Source of the DNA: Psychrobacter aquimaris
GTDB taxonomy: Bacteria; Pseudomonadota; Gammaproteobacteria; Pseudomonadales; Moraxellaceae
DNA: 64,000 nt
Direction of reading: 5' to 3'
Assembly (NCBI RefSeq): GCF_016107525.1
Contig: NZ_JABASR010000007.1
Span: forward strand, 1 to 64,000
Position numbers and translations under genes: made by a program. The notes below the pieces were generated by a model. It saw nothing but the letters and a program-made list of their open reading frames with translations, was not told the origin of the DNA and ran no database searches. Shown here one piece after another: positions 17,484-26,631 of the stretch. Numbering within the stretch: the first letter of the stretch is position 1; each line of letters begins with the position of its first letter.

Positions 17484-17661
17484 TAGTAACCGCAGGTTCA
17501 CATATAACAAGCACATGAGCAATGTTTTATCGCTAACTCGGTAAAAACTGAAATTGCTATGGAAATTGTGGTTTAAACAAATCAATTAATTACGTCCTTC
17601 AATAATCGGGTGCATTTTTGCTACCCCCAGTTATTAGTACATTACATTACTAAGGTAACTT

Positions 17662-18768
17662 ATGAGCACTGAACTAGAGAGTCGATTGGTATTTATTGAT
17701 ACTTCTGCATATGAAAGTAAAAATTACCAATTTAATGAACATGTGCTAGGCAAACTTTGTGATTTTCTTGAATCTGAAAGGCTTCATCTCCTTATTACTC
17801 AAATTACGATTAATGAAATAAAAGCTCATTTATTATCAAAATCGGAAGAATCAGCAAGAGCTATAAAGAAAGTACAAAAAGATGCAATGTTCTTAAGAAA
17901 TGCACCTGATCTTGCTTGTCACGGCATTTTTGAGAAAGTCAAAGCCGAAGATATTCATAAAATTGCTTTAGAAAGTTTTGAAAATTTTCTTGATAAGAGT
18001 TCATCTGAAATTGTTGACATAAAAAATGTTGATGCTTCGATTGTTTTCGATAAATATTTTAAATCAGAACCTCCCTTTGGAGGAGCAAATAAAAAATCTG
18101 AATTTCCTGATGCATTTGTTCTCGAAGCTGTAGCTAAAGTAAGTAAAGATAGGGGGCATACTTTATATGTTATCAGTGATGATGGTGATATGGAGAAATA
18201 TGCGGACACTTTAGATAATTTGATTCATTTAAAGAGGGTTGATGACCTCTTGGATTTAGTTGTTCGTAATGAAGAAGAGTTAAAAGAACCTGTCAAATTT
18301 GCAGATAGTATTCTTGAACAGCTAGAAGAAAAATTAATTGAAAGTGTCAAAGAGATAATTAGCTCATCAGAATTCTATTCAGATGAGGCGAATGAGTTTG
18401 ACGATGAAATATACCAAATAGATATTGAGTCTGTTTGTATAAATCATAAGAATATAATTTCGGTATCAGATGAGAATGTTGAGTATGAAATCGATTTTGA
18501 GGTTGTTCTAAAGGCTCACTATTCAATTGCTGATTACGATCGTTCGCCGTGGGATCCTGAAGATAAAGTTTATATGTTTGTGCTGCATAACGATATTGTG
18601 AAAAAACATACTGAAGTGTTTTCGGCCTATGTGAATATTGATTACATGGACGGAATAAGAGCTAATGCTGAAGTTTCAGAATTAGAATTCATTGAATCAG
18701 TATTTGAACTAAATGAAAATAATAGTGAAATAATTAGCGTGAGATATTTAGATTTAAGCGATAAATAA
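17662..18768 (+). CDS. PIN-domain protein (DUF4935-like)
   Basis: A 368-residue protein whose first 190 residues form a PIN-type ribonuclease domain. VFIDTSAYES holds the first catalytic Asp, QITINEIKAH the conserved Glu, FPDAFVLEAV the third acidic site and YVISDDGDM the last. The C-terminal 170 residues are very acidic and of unknown fold, with a likely beta-rich part after residue 250. Start ATG 17662 has AAGGTAA upstream. PIN domains with long C-terminal regions are known from single-gene RNases and from defence or toxin contexts, and no antitoxin is visible. It is much more A/T rich than the nearby catabolic genes, which suggests transfer. Confidence 0.7.
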   Translation: MSTELESRLVFIDTSAYESKNYQFNEHVLGKLCDFLESERLHLLITQITINEIKAHLLSKSEESARAIKKVQKDAMFLRNAPDLACHGIFEKVKAEDIHKIALESFENFLDKSSSEIVDIKNVDASIVFDKYFKSEPPFGGANKKSEFPDAFVLEAVAKVSKDRGHTLYVISDDGDMEKYADTLDNLIHLKRVDDLLDLVVRNEEELKEPVKFADSILEQLEEKLIESVKEIISSSEFYSDEANEFDDEIYQIDIESVCINHKNIISVSDENVEYEIDFEVVLKAHYSIADYDRSPWDPEDKVYMFVLHNDIVKKHTEVFSAYVNIDYMDGIRANAEVSELEFIESVFELNENNSEIISVRYLDLSDK

Positions 18769-18963
18769 AAATCCAGTTAAGTGAAGTCGTGATATAACAA
18801 GAGGTTAAAGTTTCGATCATCTGCTCAGGTCACTAAGCCGACCTTCAAAACCTAAGCGATATGAACCTTTACTTCTCTTTTAATTTTACAAAAAATCATA
18901 TTTGGAGTTTTAGCCACTTTTACGCTGAAAAGTACTCATTAACGGCTCCATTTATAACGACAA

Positions 18964-18991
18964 GGCTCAACTGGTTTTAACCAATTGAGCC
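18964..18991. terminator. Hairpin between convergent PIN and OYE genes
   Basis: An almost perfect stem GGCTCAACTGGTT / AACCAATTGAGCC (one mismatch) lies between converging genes. No T-run follows on either strand, so it is a terminator-like hairpin only. Confidence 0.5.
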
Positions 18992-19007
18992 AGTATTGCC
19001 TATACAG

Positions 19008-20102
19008 TTACTCTATCGGAGACGGCTTACCATGCGGGCTTGAGCGCAGATATTGTTTAGGCGCTTTTACTTTTGCACCAAGCTCTGCCGCCGCGTGCCA
19101 AGGCCAATGCGGGTCATAAAGTATGCCGCGTGCTAATGCAACCGCATCCGCTTGCTGCTCAGCAATAATGCTTTGTGCTTGTTGCGCTTCGGTTATCAAG
19201 CCCACTGCGATGACGGGTATAGCTACGGCTTCTTTTATCGCGGTTGCAAAAGGCACTTGGAAGTTAGCTTCCACAGGGATTTGCTGTTTTGGGCTAAGTC
19301 CTGCAGTGCTCACATGGATATAATCACAGCCTAACGCCTCCAATGCTTTAGCCAGTTCGATCGTTTGTGTAAGATCCCAGCCGCCTTGGGCCCAATCGGT
19401 TGCAGAAACACGCACACCTACTGGCTTTTCACTTGGAAATTCGGCTCGAACCGCTGTAAATACGTCAAGTAACAAGCGCATTCTGTTCTCAAGGTTACCG
19501 CCGTATTGATCATCACGTTTATTAGAAAGTGGCGATAAAAACTGATGTAATAGATAACCGTGAGCACCGTGAAGTTCAATTAAGTTAAGACCCAGCACAT
19601 CGGCACGTTTTGCCGCATTCACAAAATCGCTTATTAATTCATCAATGTCATTTTGATCCATTGCTGTGGGTACAGTAGAATTTTCGTCATACGCGAGCGC
19701 CGATGGTGCCACCGTTTGCCAGCCATTTAACTGATCAGGGGCAATCGAACCGCCGCCGTCCCATGGTTTTTCAGTGGACGCTTTACGCCCAGCATGGGCA
19801 AGTTGGACGCCTATCGGCATCGGGCTGTACTGTCTGATTGCGGTTAGCGTTTTAGCCAGTGCTGCTTGCGTCCTTTCATCCCATAATCCTAAATCAGCAT
19901 AGCTGATACGTCCTTGTGGATTGACCGCCGTCGCTTCTAAAATAAGTAGCCCTGCACCGCTCAAACTCATTTGGCCTAAATGGATCGTATGCCAATCGCT
20001 TGCCGCGCCATCATTGGCAGAGTACTGACACATGGGTGCGATGATAATACGGTTATCTAATGTTAGTTGCCCAAGTTGCAAAGGCGAAAAAAGCTGGCTC
20101 AT
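19008..20102 (-). CDS. NADH:flavin oxidoreductase, Old Yellow Enzyme (YqjM-type)
   Basis: An FMN-dependent ene-reductase of 364 residues, with a TIM barrel and no export signal. Typical elements are IIAPMCQYSANDG at the N-terminus (the YqjM-class Cys that tunes the flavin), IHLGQMSLSG, IGVQLAHAGRKAS, IELHGAHGYLLHQFLSPLSN with the substrate-binding His pair, and DAVALARGILYDP near the end. These enzymes reduce activated C=C bonds of enones and other electrophiles. AAGGATT precedes the ATG. It is a lone gene between the PIN gene and the IclR gene; a link to aromatic catabolism is possible but not shown. Confidence 0.92.
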   Translation of the reverse strand: MSQLFSPLQLGQLTLDNRIIIAPMCQYSANDGAASDWHTIHLGQMSLSGAGLLILEATAVNPQGRISYADLGLWDERTQAALAKTLTAIRQYSPMPIGVQLAHAGRKASTEKPWDGGGSIAPDQLNGWQTVAPSALAYDENSTVPTAMDQNDIDELISDFVNAAKRADVLGLNLIELHGAHGYLLHQFLSPLSNKRDDQYGGNLENRMRLLLDVFTAVRAEFPSEKPVGVRVSATDWAQGGWDLTQTIELAKALEALGCDYIHVSTAGLSPKQQIPVEANFQVPFATAIKEAVAIPVIAVGLITEAQQAQSIIAEQQADAVALARGILYDPHWPWHAAAELGAKVKAPKQYLRSSPHGKPSPIE

Positions 20103-20234
20103 GGTGAATCCTTAAAAAACGCGCCTAAAGACACGGAAGATAAAATGCAAAGCGATATAAATGACTTACATGATTACCGCTTGAATAGTTGATGGGGATG
20201 AATCATTATTTTTATAGGGTACATTTAAGTGATG

Positions 20235-21110
20235 CTAGCTAATATATAAATTACTCTCAATCATGTTTTTCATATGCAGTAGGCGCGGGGCAATATCTTC
20301 TTCTAGCTTGGTGCGACTCAAGATAAAACTTGGTGCGCCGCAGTTAAACGTGAGCAAACCTTCCGTCGGGTGCATCAGTGCAATGGCAACCGCATTAACA
20401 TCTTTTTGCCATTCACTAATTGAAAAACAGTAGCCGTAATCTTCATAATCTTGGAAGGCTTTATCTAACCCTCGTCTGATCTTTAGCCAATCATCCTTAT
20501 ACTTATTACGAATCGCATTAAGGATGAATTCTTGCTCAGCAGGCGGCATGCTGGCTAGGCAAGCTCGACCCATCGAGCTTAAATGAATCGGCAAATATGA
20601 GCCGATATTGCGCTGCATGGTGGTACTACCAGCGCCTTGTACCACATTGAGATAGACCATCATCAACCGATCGCGAGTCGCCATAGCCACCGCACTATTG
20701 GCATAATCTGCCAGCTCCTCCATATAAGGGGTCGCGAGGTTATTGATGGAGATGTTGGTCATCATTGTATAGCCAAAACCAAGCACTCCTGTTGAGAGCT
20801 GGTACTTGCTGCTATTGGTAGACTGTTTTAGATAGCCTAATTTTACCAAAGTGTATGTCAGACGAGTGATGGTTCCTTTAGGAATACCTGTCAGCTGACT
20901 GAGGTCTTGATTGCCCAAATAAGGGCGCTGCGGGGTAAAGCAACGCAGCAGCTCGAGACCGCGAGCCAATGCAGTGACAAACTGTCTGTCGTTTTTGTCA
21001 CGCATCTCTGCAATGGGTTCTAACAACTCCATATGCATCTCACTATTAGCGTTGTCATTGGCAAGCGTGTCATTCGTCATAGGTGGTCTATTATCCCCAA
21101 TTAAGTTCAT
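20235..21110 (-). CDS. IclR family regulator (PcaU/PobR-like)
   Basis: A 291-residue IclR-type regulator with an N-terminal winged helix (about residues 45-105: FVTALARGLELLRCF, then the helix-turn-helix around LTGIPKGTITRLTYTL) and a C-terminal effector domain. The FVTALARGL start is typical of the PcaU/PcaR/PobR branch that responds to aromatic or keto acids. The start is uncertain: ATG 21110 is given, and ATG 21080 is an in-frame alternative; neither has a strong ribosome site. It lies at the edge of the beta-oxidation island, next to the MFS transporter. A palindrome in the gap between them recurs in the divergent promoter at 23776-24140, so it probably controls both. Confidence 0.9.
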   Translation of the reverse strand: MNLIGDNRPPMTNDTLANDNANSEMHMELLEPIAEMRDKNDRQFVTALARGLELLRCFTPQRPYLGNQDLSQLTGIPKGTITRLTYTLVKLGYLKQSTNSSKYQLSTGVLGFGYTMMTNISINNLATPYMEELADYANSAVAMATRDRLMMVYLNVVQGAGSTTMQRNIGSYLPIHLSSMGRACLASMPPAEQEFILNAIRNKYKDDWLKIRRGLDKAFQDYEDYGYCFSISEWQKDVNAVAIALMHPTEGLLTFNCGAPSFILSRTKLEEDIAPRLLHMKNMIESNLYIS

Positions 21111-21190
21111 CCAAATATCGTTTATCGCTTTAATTATACTATATTAATGTATATTTATAGTCTCAGCATAGCACGATGCGGAGTTATTGT

Positions 21191-21205
21191 TTCGCTATGC
21201 GGTAT
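21191..21205. promoter_or_regulatory. Candidate IclR operator, copy 1
   Basis: TTCGCTATGCGGTAT lies between the iclR start and the transporter stop codon. Read on the minus strand it is ATACCGC-ATA-GCGAA, a near-palindrome shared with 23939-23956 and 24052-24070. Position upstream of iclR suggests autoregulation. Confidence 0.5.
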
Positions 21206-21238
21206 GAACGGTAGTGATATTCGTCATAAGAGGCATTA

Positions 21239-22504
21239 TCACGCCTCTTGAGGATCATACTGCTTTTCTTTAATAAACAAGGTCGGAATAAGACCGCATA
21301 AGAAGTACGCGCCTGCCATCAGCAATAAACCTGCACCGATAGAGTTATGCATCGCCATGTAGCCAATAGCGACAGGGGCAATCACAGAACCAAGTCGCCC
21401 GATATTGAATGCTCCACCAATGGCCGTACCTCGGATAGCCGTAGGGAAGCTTTCGGTCAAATAGGTGGCGTTGATAGCATAAGGGATGCCATATAAGAAG
21501 CCAAAAGTGATCATCAGCCAACCGATGTTTTCTGGAGTATGCATATAGACCAAAATAGGGATAAACAATGCGGTGCCCATGGTGCCAAAGGCAAAGACTA
21601 TTTTTCGACCAATTTTATCCGCCATGAACCCAGCCACTACTTTGGCAAACATCATAGTGAGATAGGTACCTGCCATGTATAGCGCCATTTCTTTAAACTT
21701 GATACCCAGCTCAGTTTCTAGATAAGAAGGTAGCCAATTACTGACGCCAAAATATCCAAACAGTAAAAGTCCTGAACTCATTGACCACAATATAAACATG
21801 ATGCGATGTTTGGGGTTTTCAAATATGGCTTTGTAGGGATTTTCAGCCTTTTGCAGTGTGTTTTTCTCGCCACTTAATTTACGGGCGCGAGACTCCTTCC
21901 AAGACTGTGGTTCAGGTACTAGGAAATACATGGATATTGAAAGGAGAATGGGCAAAAATGTTAAAAGATATAATGTACGCCAGCCATAGCTGGGAATGAT
22001 CCATGCTGAAACACTCGTAATCACCAAAGACCCAAGCGTAAAGCCTGTCATGAGCGCAGCAAGCACAGTAGTTCGATGCTTAGTCGGCACCATCTCTGAC
22101 ATGAGCGTATTGGTCGCGATATACAAACTACCCAGACCCAAACACGCGAATACCCGAAGTGCTATAAATTGCTCATAGCTTTGTACAAATCCACTAAAGC
22201 CAGATAGGATTGAAAACAATCCAGTAGCCAGAACAATCACACGTACTCGCCCAAAACGATCACAGGCCCAGCCGCCAAAAACCCCACCAATCGCCATGCC
22301 AAACAATGACCAACTACCTAGCGCGCCAGCTTGTACATTAGATAATCCAAACTCTAGTTTTAGGCTAGATAAGGTAAAGGCAAGAATACCGATATCAGCG
22401 CCATCACATAATAAAACCAAGAAACAAAAAACAAAAGCCAGTTTCCAAGGTTGTTTTTGGGTAGCGCTTGCGCTTGGATCTGACGTTATAGCCACACTTT
22501 TCAC
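21239..22504 (-). CDS. MFS transporter, aromatic acid:H+ symporter (AAHS)-like
   Basis: A twelve-helix major facilitator protein, 421 residues from GTG 22504. AAGGAT lies 7 bases before the GTG; TTG 22534 is a longer but unsupported start. Family signs are LLCDGADIGILAF in helix 1 (the D-G-x-D motif of PcaK/DcaK/BenK-type carriers), GGWACDRFGRVRV in the first cytoplasmic loop, and FMADKIGRKIVF in the loop after helix 8. Such carriers bring aromatic or dicarboxylic acids into the cell with protons. It is transcribed with the acyl-CoA dehydrogenase gene 117 bases upstream and belongs to the beta-oxidation island. Confidence 0.9.
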   Translation of the reverse strand: MKSVAITSDPSASATQKQPWKLAFVFCFLVLLCDGADIGILAFTLSSLKLEFGLSNVQAGALGSWSLFGMAIGGVFGGWACDRFGRVRVIVLATGLFSILSGFSGFVQSYEQFIALRVFACLGLGSLYIATNTLMSEMVPTKHRTTVLAALMTGFTLGSLVITSVSAWIIPSYGWRTLYLLTFLPILLSISMYFLVPEPQSWKESRARKLSGEKNTLQKAENPYKAIFENPKHRIMFILWSMSSGLLLFGYFGVSNWLPSYLETELGIKFKEMALYMAGTYLTMMFAKVVAGFMADKIGRKIVFAFGTMGTALFIPILVYMHTPENIGWLMITFGFLYGIPYAINATYLTESFPTAIRGTAIGGAFNIGRLGSVIAPVAIGYMAMHNSIGAGLLLMAGAYFLCGLIPTLFIKEKQYDPQEA

Positions 22505-22620
22505 AATGTATATCCTTATCGTTGTGAGAATCAAAGACTGAGCTTATGAAGAGGGAAGGACGGTATTCGCATCCTAGCAAATACCGCTGTGCATTTTGGT
22601 GGGTGAAAAAGTGCGCGTTA

Positions 22621-23775
22621 TTACTCGCTGGCTTCTTTAATCATGTTGCGGGCAATAATGACTTGCTGGATTTGCGTGGTACCTTCATACAGACGATATA
22701 GACGGACATCACGGTAAAAACGCTCAATACCGTAGTCTGCGATATAGCCTGCGCCGCCATGAATTTGCACCGCTCTATCAGCCACACGACCACACATTTC
22801 GGTTGCAAACATTTTGGCACACGAGGATTCGGTCACGACATCTTTGCCCTCATCACGTAGACGTGCAGCGTCTAGCACCATGGACTTGGCGGCATAAATC
22901 TCTGCTTTTGAGTCAGCGAGCATACCTTGAATGAGCTGAAAACTGGCAATGGGTTGACCAAATTGCTTACGTTCGACGGCATAGTTGAGCGCATCATTCA
23001 GCATGCGAGTGGCGGCTCCAGTACTGGCTGCCGCAATGTGTAAGCGCCCTTTATCTAAGACTTTCATGGCAGTTTTGAACCCCACACCCTCGACACCGCC
23101 AATGAGCGCATCGGCTGGCACGACACAGTTATCAAAGATGACATCACAGGTATGCGCGCCTTTTTGCCCCATTTTTTTATCGATTTTGCCCAAGGTAATA
23201 CCGGGGGTGTCACTCTCAACAATAAATGCTGAAATTCCACCAGAACGTTTGTTTTTCGGATCAGTGCGTGCCATGACAGTGAATACGCCAGCTTGCGGGG
23301 CGTTGGTGATATAACGCTTGGTGCCATTGATAATGTAAGTATCTCCATCTTTGATGGCGGTTGTTTTCAATGAGGCGGCATCTGAGCCTGACTCTGGCTC
23401 AGTCAAACAGAATGAACCAATGATTTCACCACTGGCTAACCGAGGTAGATACTTCTGCTTTTGCGCTTCAGTACCATCAATCACTAGGCCAGATGAGCCA
23501 ATACCATTATTTGTCCCTATTAATGAGCGAAATGCAGGGGAAGTGCGCCCTAACTCAAATGCCAACGTCACCTCTTCTTCCATCGTGACACCTAGTCCGC
23601 CGTACTCTTCGGGAATAGTAAGTCCAAAAAGCCCTAACTCGCGCATCTGTTCAATGATGTCTTCTGGCAGACGGTCGTTTTCTGCAACCCAATGCTCCAT
23701 AGGAACCAGTTCGTCGTTAACAAAGTTGCGAATCGTTTGGGTAATGTGGTCGAGGGTCTCTTTATCTCTAATCAT
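22621..23775 (-). CDS. Acyl-CoA dehydrogenase of the beta-oxidation island
   Basis: A 384-residue FAD acyl-CoA dehydrogenase, the usual length. It shows FCLTEPESGSDAASLKT for flavin/substrate binding, YITNAPQAG, the RKQFGQPIASFQ helix, QIHGGAGYIADYGIER, and the catalytic Glu in YEGTTQIQ near residue 367. It would perform the first oxidation of the activated acid. A strong AAGGAAGA site precedes the ATG. It is divergent from the hydratase, dehydrogenase, thiolase and ligase genes at 24141-29557, with about 365 bases between, and matches DcaA of the Acinetobacter dicarboxylate cluster in place and type. Confidence 0.93.
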   Translation of the reverse strand: MIRDKETLDHITQTIRNFVNDELVPMEHWVAENDRLPEDIIEQMRELGLFGLTIPEEYGGLGVTMEEEVTLAFELGRTSPAFRSLIGTNNGIGSSGLVIDGTEAQKQKYLPRLASGEIIGSFCLTEPESGSDAASLKTTAIKDGDTYIINGTKRYITNAPQAGVFTVMARTDPKNKRSGGISAFIVESDTPGITLGKIDKKMGQKGAHTCDVIFDNCVVPADALIGGVEGVGFKTAMKVLDKGRLHIAAASTGAATRMLNDALNYAVERKQFGQPIASFQLIQGMLADSKAEIYAAKSMVLDAARLRDEGKDVVTESSCAKMFATEMCGRVADRAVQIHGGAGYIADYGIERFYRDVRLYRLYEGTTQIQQVIIARNMIKEASE

Positions 23776-24140
23776 GTGAATCTTCCTTGTTTGATTAATG
23801 CCTGTTTGGTTGATGACTGATAGTCATAACGGCTTTTTAACAGTGTTAGTAATGCGGTATTCAGTAATTAAGTAATTTGGTGACCTTGCTAAACAGCATA
23901 ATCCATGGATTATTAAATTACAATACTTTTGGTTTAAAAAACCGCATTGCGGTATTTTTATGATAAATATTATATTTTTATTATATTATTTTTCTGATTT
24001 AACCAATTTTTACCCTTCACAAATGAAAATAAACAGTATATATTGATATTAAATACCGCATAGCGATATTTAATATTCAAAATAAATGCTTTTATAGAGT
24101 GTTTATACTTTATATAAGAATGATGTTTAAGGAGTGGATC
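23776..24140. promoter_or_regulatory. Divergent promoter with two candidate IclR operators
   Basis: A/T-rich 365-base gap between the leftward acyl-CoA dehydrogenase and rightward hydratase operons. AAACCGC-ATT-GCGGTATT lies at 23939-23956 and AATACCGC-ATA-GCGATATT at 24052-24070, both near-palindromes of ATACCGC-N3-GCGGTAT. A half-site GCGGTAT lies near 23852. One copy near each operon fits joint control by the IclR regulator at 20235. Confidence 0.6.
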
Positions 24141-24917
24141 ATGGAAGAGCAAATCCTTATTTGTGAGAAACAAGGAGAGGGCGTTAGTGTCATTAGACTG
24201 AATCGCCCGAAAGTACGCAATGCGCTGAACAGTGAGCTACGCCAACAAATGGCAGATTTGTTCATTCAGTTAAATGAGGATCCACAAACCAAAGCGATTG
24301 TACTGACTGGCGGTGATAAAGTGTTTGCTGCTGGTGCCGATATCAATGATTTCTTGACTACAAGCACGGTTGATATGTATCTGCGCCATAGCGAGCGCTA
24401 TTGGGATGCCATCACTCATTGCCGCAAGCCCATTATTGCTGCCGTCAATGGCTATGCGCTTGGCGGCGGCTGTGAGCTGGCGATGCATGCTGACATTATC
24501 GTCGCAGGCAAGTCTGCCAAATTTGGACAGCCCGAGATCAAAATAGGACTCATGCCAGGTGCTGGCGGGACGCAGCGTTTGTTTCGTGCCATTGGCAAAC
24601 ATAAGGCCATGAAAATGGTACTCACTGGCGATATGATCAGTGCTGATGAGGCGGACACAATGGGGCTGGTCTCTGAAGTCGTTGACGATGAGGCTACCAT
24701 CACTCGCGCCATTGAGATCGCTGAGCAGCTGTCAAAGTATTCTCCCATTGCCTTAGCGCAAATCAAAGAGGTGGCGAATCTGGGTGTTGATATGTCCTTA
24801 GAAGGTGGGTTGGCACTGGAGCGTAAAGCCTTTCAGATTCTGTTTGATACACACGACCAAAAAGAAGGGGCCAAAGCTTTTTTGGAAAAACGCTCTGCAG
24901 ACTATAAAGGCTATTAA
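24141..24917 (+). CDS. Enoyl-CoA hydratase (PaaF/DcaE-like)
   Basis: A crotonase of 258 residues from ATG 24141, with AAGGAG 6 bases upstream; the frame extends to 24099 without support. Visible features are FAAGADINDF (oxyanion-hole strand), NGYALGGGCELAMHADII with the Gly of the second oxyanion hole, and the catalytic Glu pair in GGGCELA and FGQPEIKIGLMPGAGGTQR. This is the standard set for water addition to trans-2-enoyl-CoA, unlike the lyase at 5239. It is the first gene of a rightward operon and would supply the hydration step. Confidence 0.93.
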   Translation: MEEQILICEKQGEGVSVIRLNRPKVRNALNSELRQQMADLFIQLNEDPQTKAIVLTGGDKVFAAGADINDFLTTSTVDMYLRHSERYWDAITHCRKPIIAAVNGYALGGGCELAMHADIIVAGKSAKFGQPEIKIGLMPGAGGTQRLFRAIGKHKAMKMVLTGDMISADEADTMGLVSEVVDDEATITRAIEIAEQLSKYSPIALAQIKEVANLGVDMSLEGGLALERKAFQILFDTHDQKEGAKAFLEKRSADYKGY

Positions 24918-24992
24918 GCTGCATCAACGCCACTTATTTCTTTTGAGGTCCACGCCGACCAAATCCTATCGCAAATTATGTAGAGAATCATT

Positions 24993-26558
24993 ATGACCGT
25001 GAATACACTTGCCATTGTTGGTACTGGTATTATGGGCATGGGCATTGCCCAAATTGCTGCCCAAGCTGGTATCCAAGTCCTTTTATATGACGCCAAAGCT
25101 GGTGCGGCTGAGCAAGGGCGACAGTCGCTGCAAGCCATGCTCGAAAAGCTCACCGCTAAAGGCAAATTTAGTGATGATGAGCTGCAGTCTATGCTGAGCA
25201 ATTTAACAGTCATCCAAGAACTGAATCAGATTGCTACCGCTGAGATAGTGGTTGAAGCCATTATCGAAAACCTAGATATCAAAAAACAGCTTTTCGCCCA
25301 GTTAGAAGATGTTGTCACAGCCGATACAATTTTGGCGACCAATACCTCGTCTTTATCTGTCACCGCAATCGCTGCTGACTGTGACCATCCAGAGCGCGTG
25401 GCAGGGTTTCACTTCTTTAACCCAGTTCCTTTGATGAAAATTGTAGAAATCATTCCGGGCATTTCTACTCAGTCATCAGTGGTTGACACTCTCATTGATT
25501 TGGCCAAACGGATGGGTCATCTGGGCGTGGTCGCAAAAGACACACCCGGATTCATCGTTAACCATGGTGGCAGAGCCTATGGTACCGAAGCATTAAAAAT
25601 ATTGGGTGAAGGTGTCGCAAGTTTTGAGCAAATCGACCGCATTTTGCGTGACGGCGCAGGTTTTCGTATGGGGCCGTTCGAGCTGCTTGATTTGACGGGC
25701 ATTGATGTGTCTCATCCTGTGATGGAGTCAATTTACAACCAGTTCTATCACGAAGCGCGTTATCGCCCGCATCCATTAACCCGTCAGATGCTGGTAGGCA
25801 AAAAGCTCGGTCGTAAGGTTGGTGAAGGTTTTTATCACTATAAAGACGGTCAGAAGCTGTCTACGGCTACCGCTCAAAATCAATCGTCCGAAGCGCTCAT
25901 ATCTGATGCCGTTATTACATCGGTTTGGATTGGCACTGATTTGGCAGAAGATAAGACGCAGCTAATCGATTATCTAAACACTTGTGACATCACTATTGAT
26001 GATAATGACAAGCCGAGTCCTGATAGTTTGGTGCTGCTCGCCATTTATGGCGAGGATACGACCAATGCGGCGATTCGTTATCAGGTCGATCCCAAGCAAG
26101 CCGTTGCTATTGATATGCTTACCGAGCTTACAAAGCATCGTACGTTGATGCCAAGCATCGTCACGCAAGAGCAGTTTGTGGCGCAAGCTTACAAGTTATT
26201 TGGTAACGGTTTGGATAGCAGTGAGGCAGATGCGCAGGATGCGGGCAGTGCTACCTTGATTACTGAAAGTACAGGTTTTGTGGCACAGCGTGTAGTTGCT
26301 ATGGTGATCAATCTTGGTTGTGACATTGCGATGCAAGACATTGCTTCACCTGAGGATATCGATAATGCCGTCAAGCTTGGGCTAGGTTATCCGTATGGCC
26401 CTATCTCTTGGGGCGATAAACTTGGGGCCCCGCGAGTGTTACTCATCTTAGAGCGTATCTACAGGCTGACAGGTGACCCACGTTACCGTCCAAGCCCTTG
26501 GTTACAACGCCGCGCCAAACTTGATGTCTCACTCTTTACTCAGCAAACCAAATATTAA
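24993..26558 (+). CDS. 3-Hydroxyacyl-CoA dehydrogenase (PaaH/DcaH-like)
   Basis: A 521-residue NAD enzyme that oxidises 3-hydroxyacyl-CoA to 3-ketoacyl-CoA. The Rossmann motif is GTGIMGMGIAQIAAQAG near residue 9. ATNTSSLSVTAIA and HFFNPVPLMKIVEII (about residue 138) carry the catalytic His, and VVAKDTPGFIVNHGGR ends the first domain. A second C-terminal domain, with a repeat of the fold (FVAQRVVAMVINLGCD, then GLGYPYGPISWGD), is as in the PaaH-type long form of about 475-510 residues. It follows the hydratase by 75 bases, within one operon. Confidence 0.93.
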   Translation: MTVNTLAIVGTGIMGMGIAQIAAQAGIQVLLYDAKAGAAEQGRQSLQAMLEKLTAKGKFSDDELQSMLSNLTVIQELNQIATAEIVVEAIIENLDIKKQLFAQLEDVVTADTILATNTSSLSVTAIAADCDHPERVAGFHFFNPVPLMKIVEIIPGISTQSSVVDTLIDLAKRMGHLGVVAKDTPGFIVNHGGRAYGTEALKILGEGVASFEQIDRILRDGAGFRMGPFELLDLTGIDVSHPVMESIYNQFYHEARYRPHPLTRQMLVGKKLGRKVGEGFYHYKDGQKLSTATAQNQSSEALISDAVITSVWIGTDLAEDKTQLIDYLNTCDITIDDNDKPSPDSLVLLAIYGEDTTNAAIRYQVDPKQAVAIDMLTELTKHRTLMPSIVTQEQFVAQAYKLFGNGLDSSEADAQDAGSATLITESTGFVAQRVVAMVINLGCDIAMQDIASPEDIDNAVKLGLGYPYGPISWGDKLGAPRVLLILERIYRLTGDPRYRPSPWLQRRAKLDVSLFTQQTKY

Positions 26559-26631
26559 TATCAACGATAAAGCAATATTGTTAAACCATAAAGTTATCAC
26601 TCAGATATTCAAAATACGACAAGGAAAAGTT

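Noticed and set aside
23970-24173. 67-codon minus-strand frame
   Set aside because: A/T-rich chance frame across the divergent promoter, overlapping the hydratase start.
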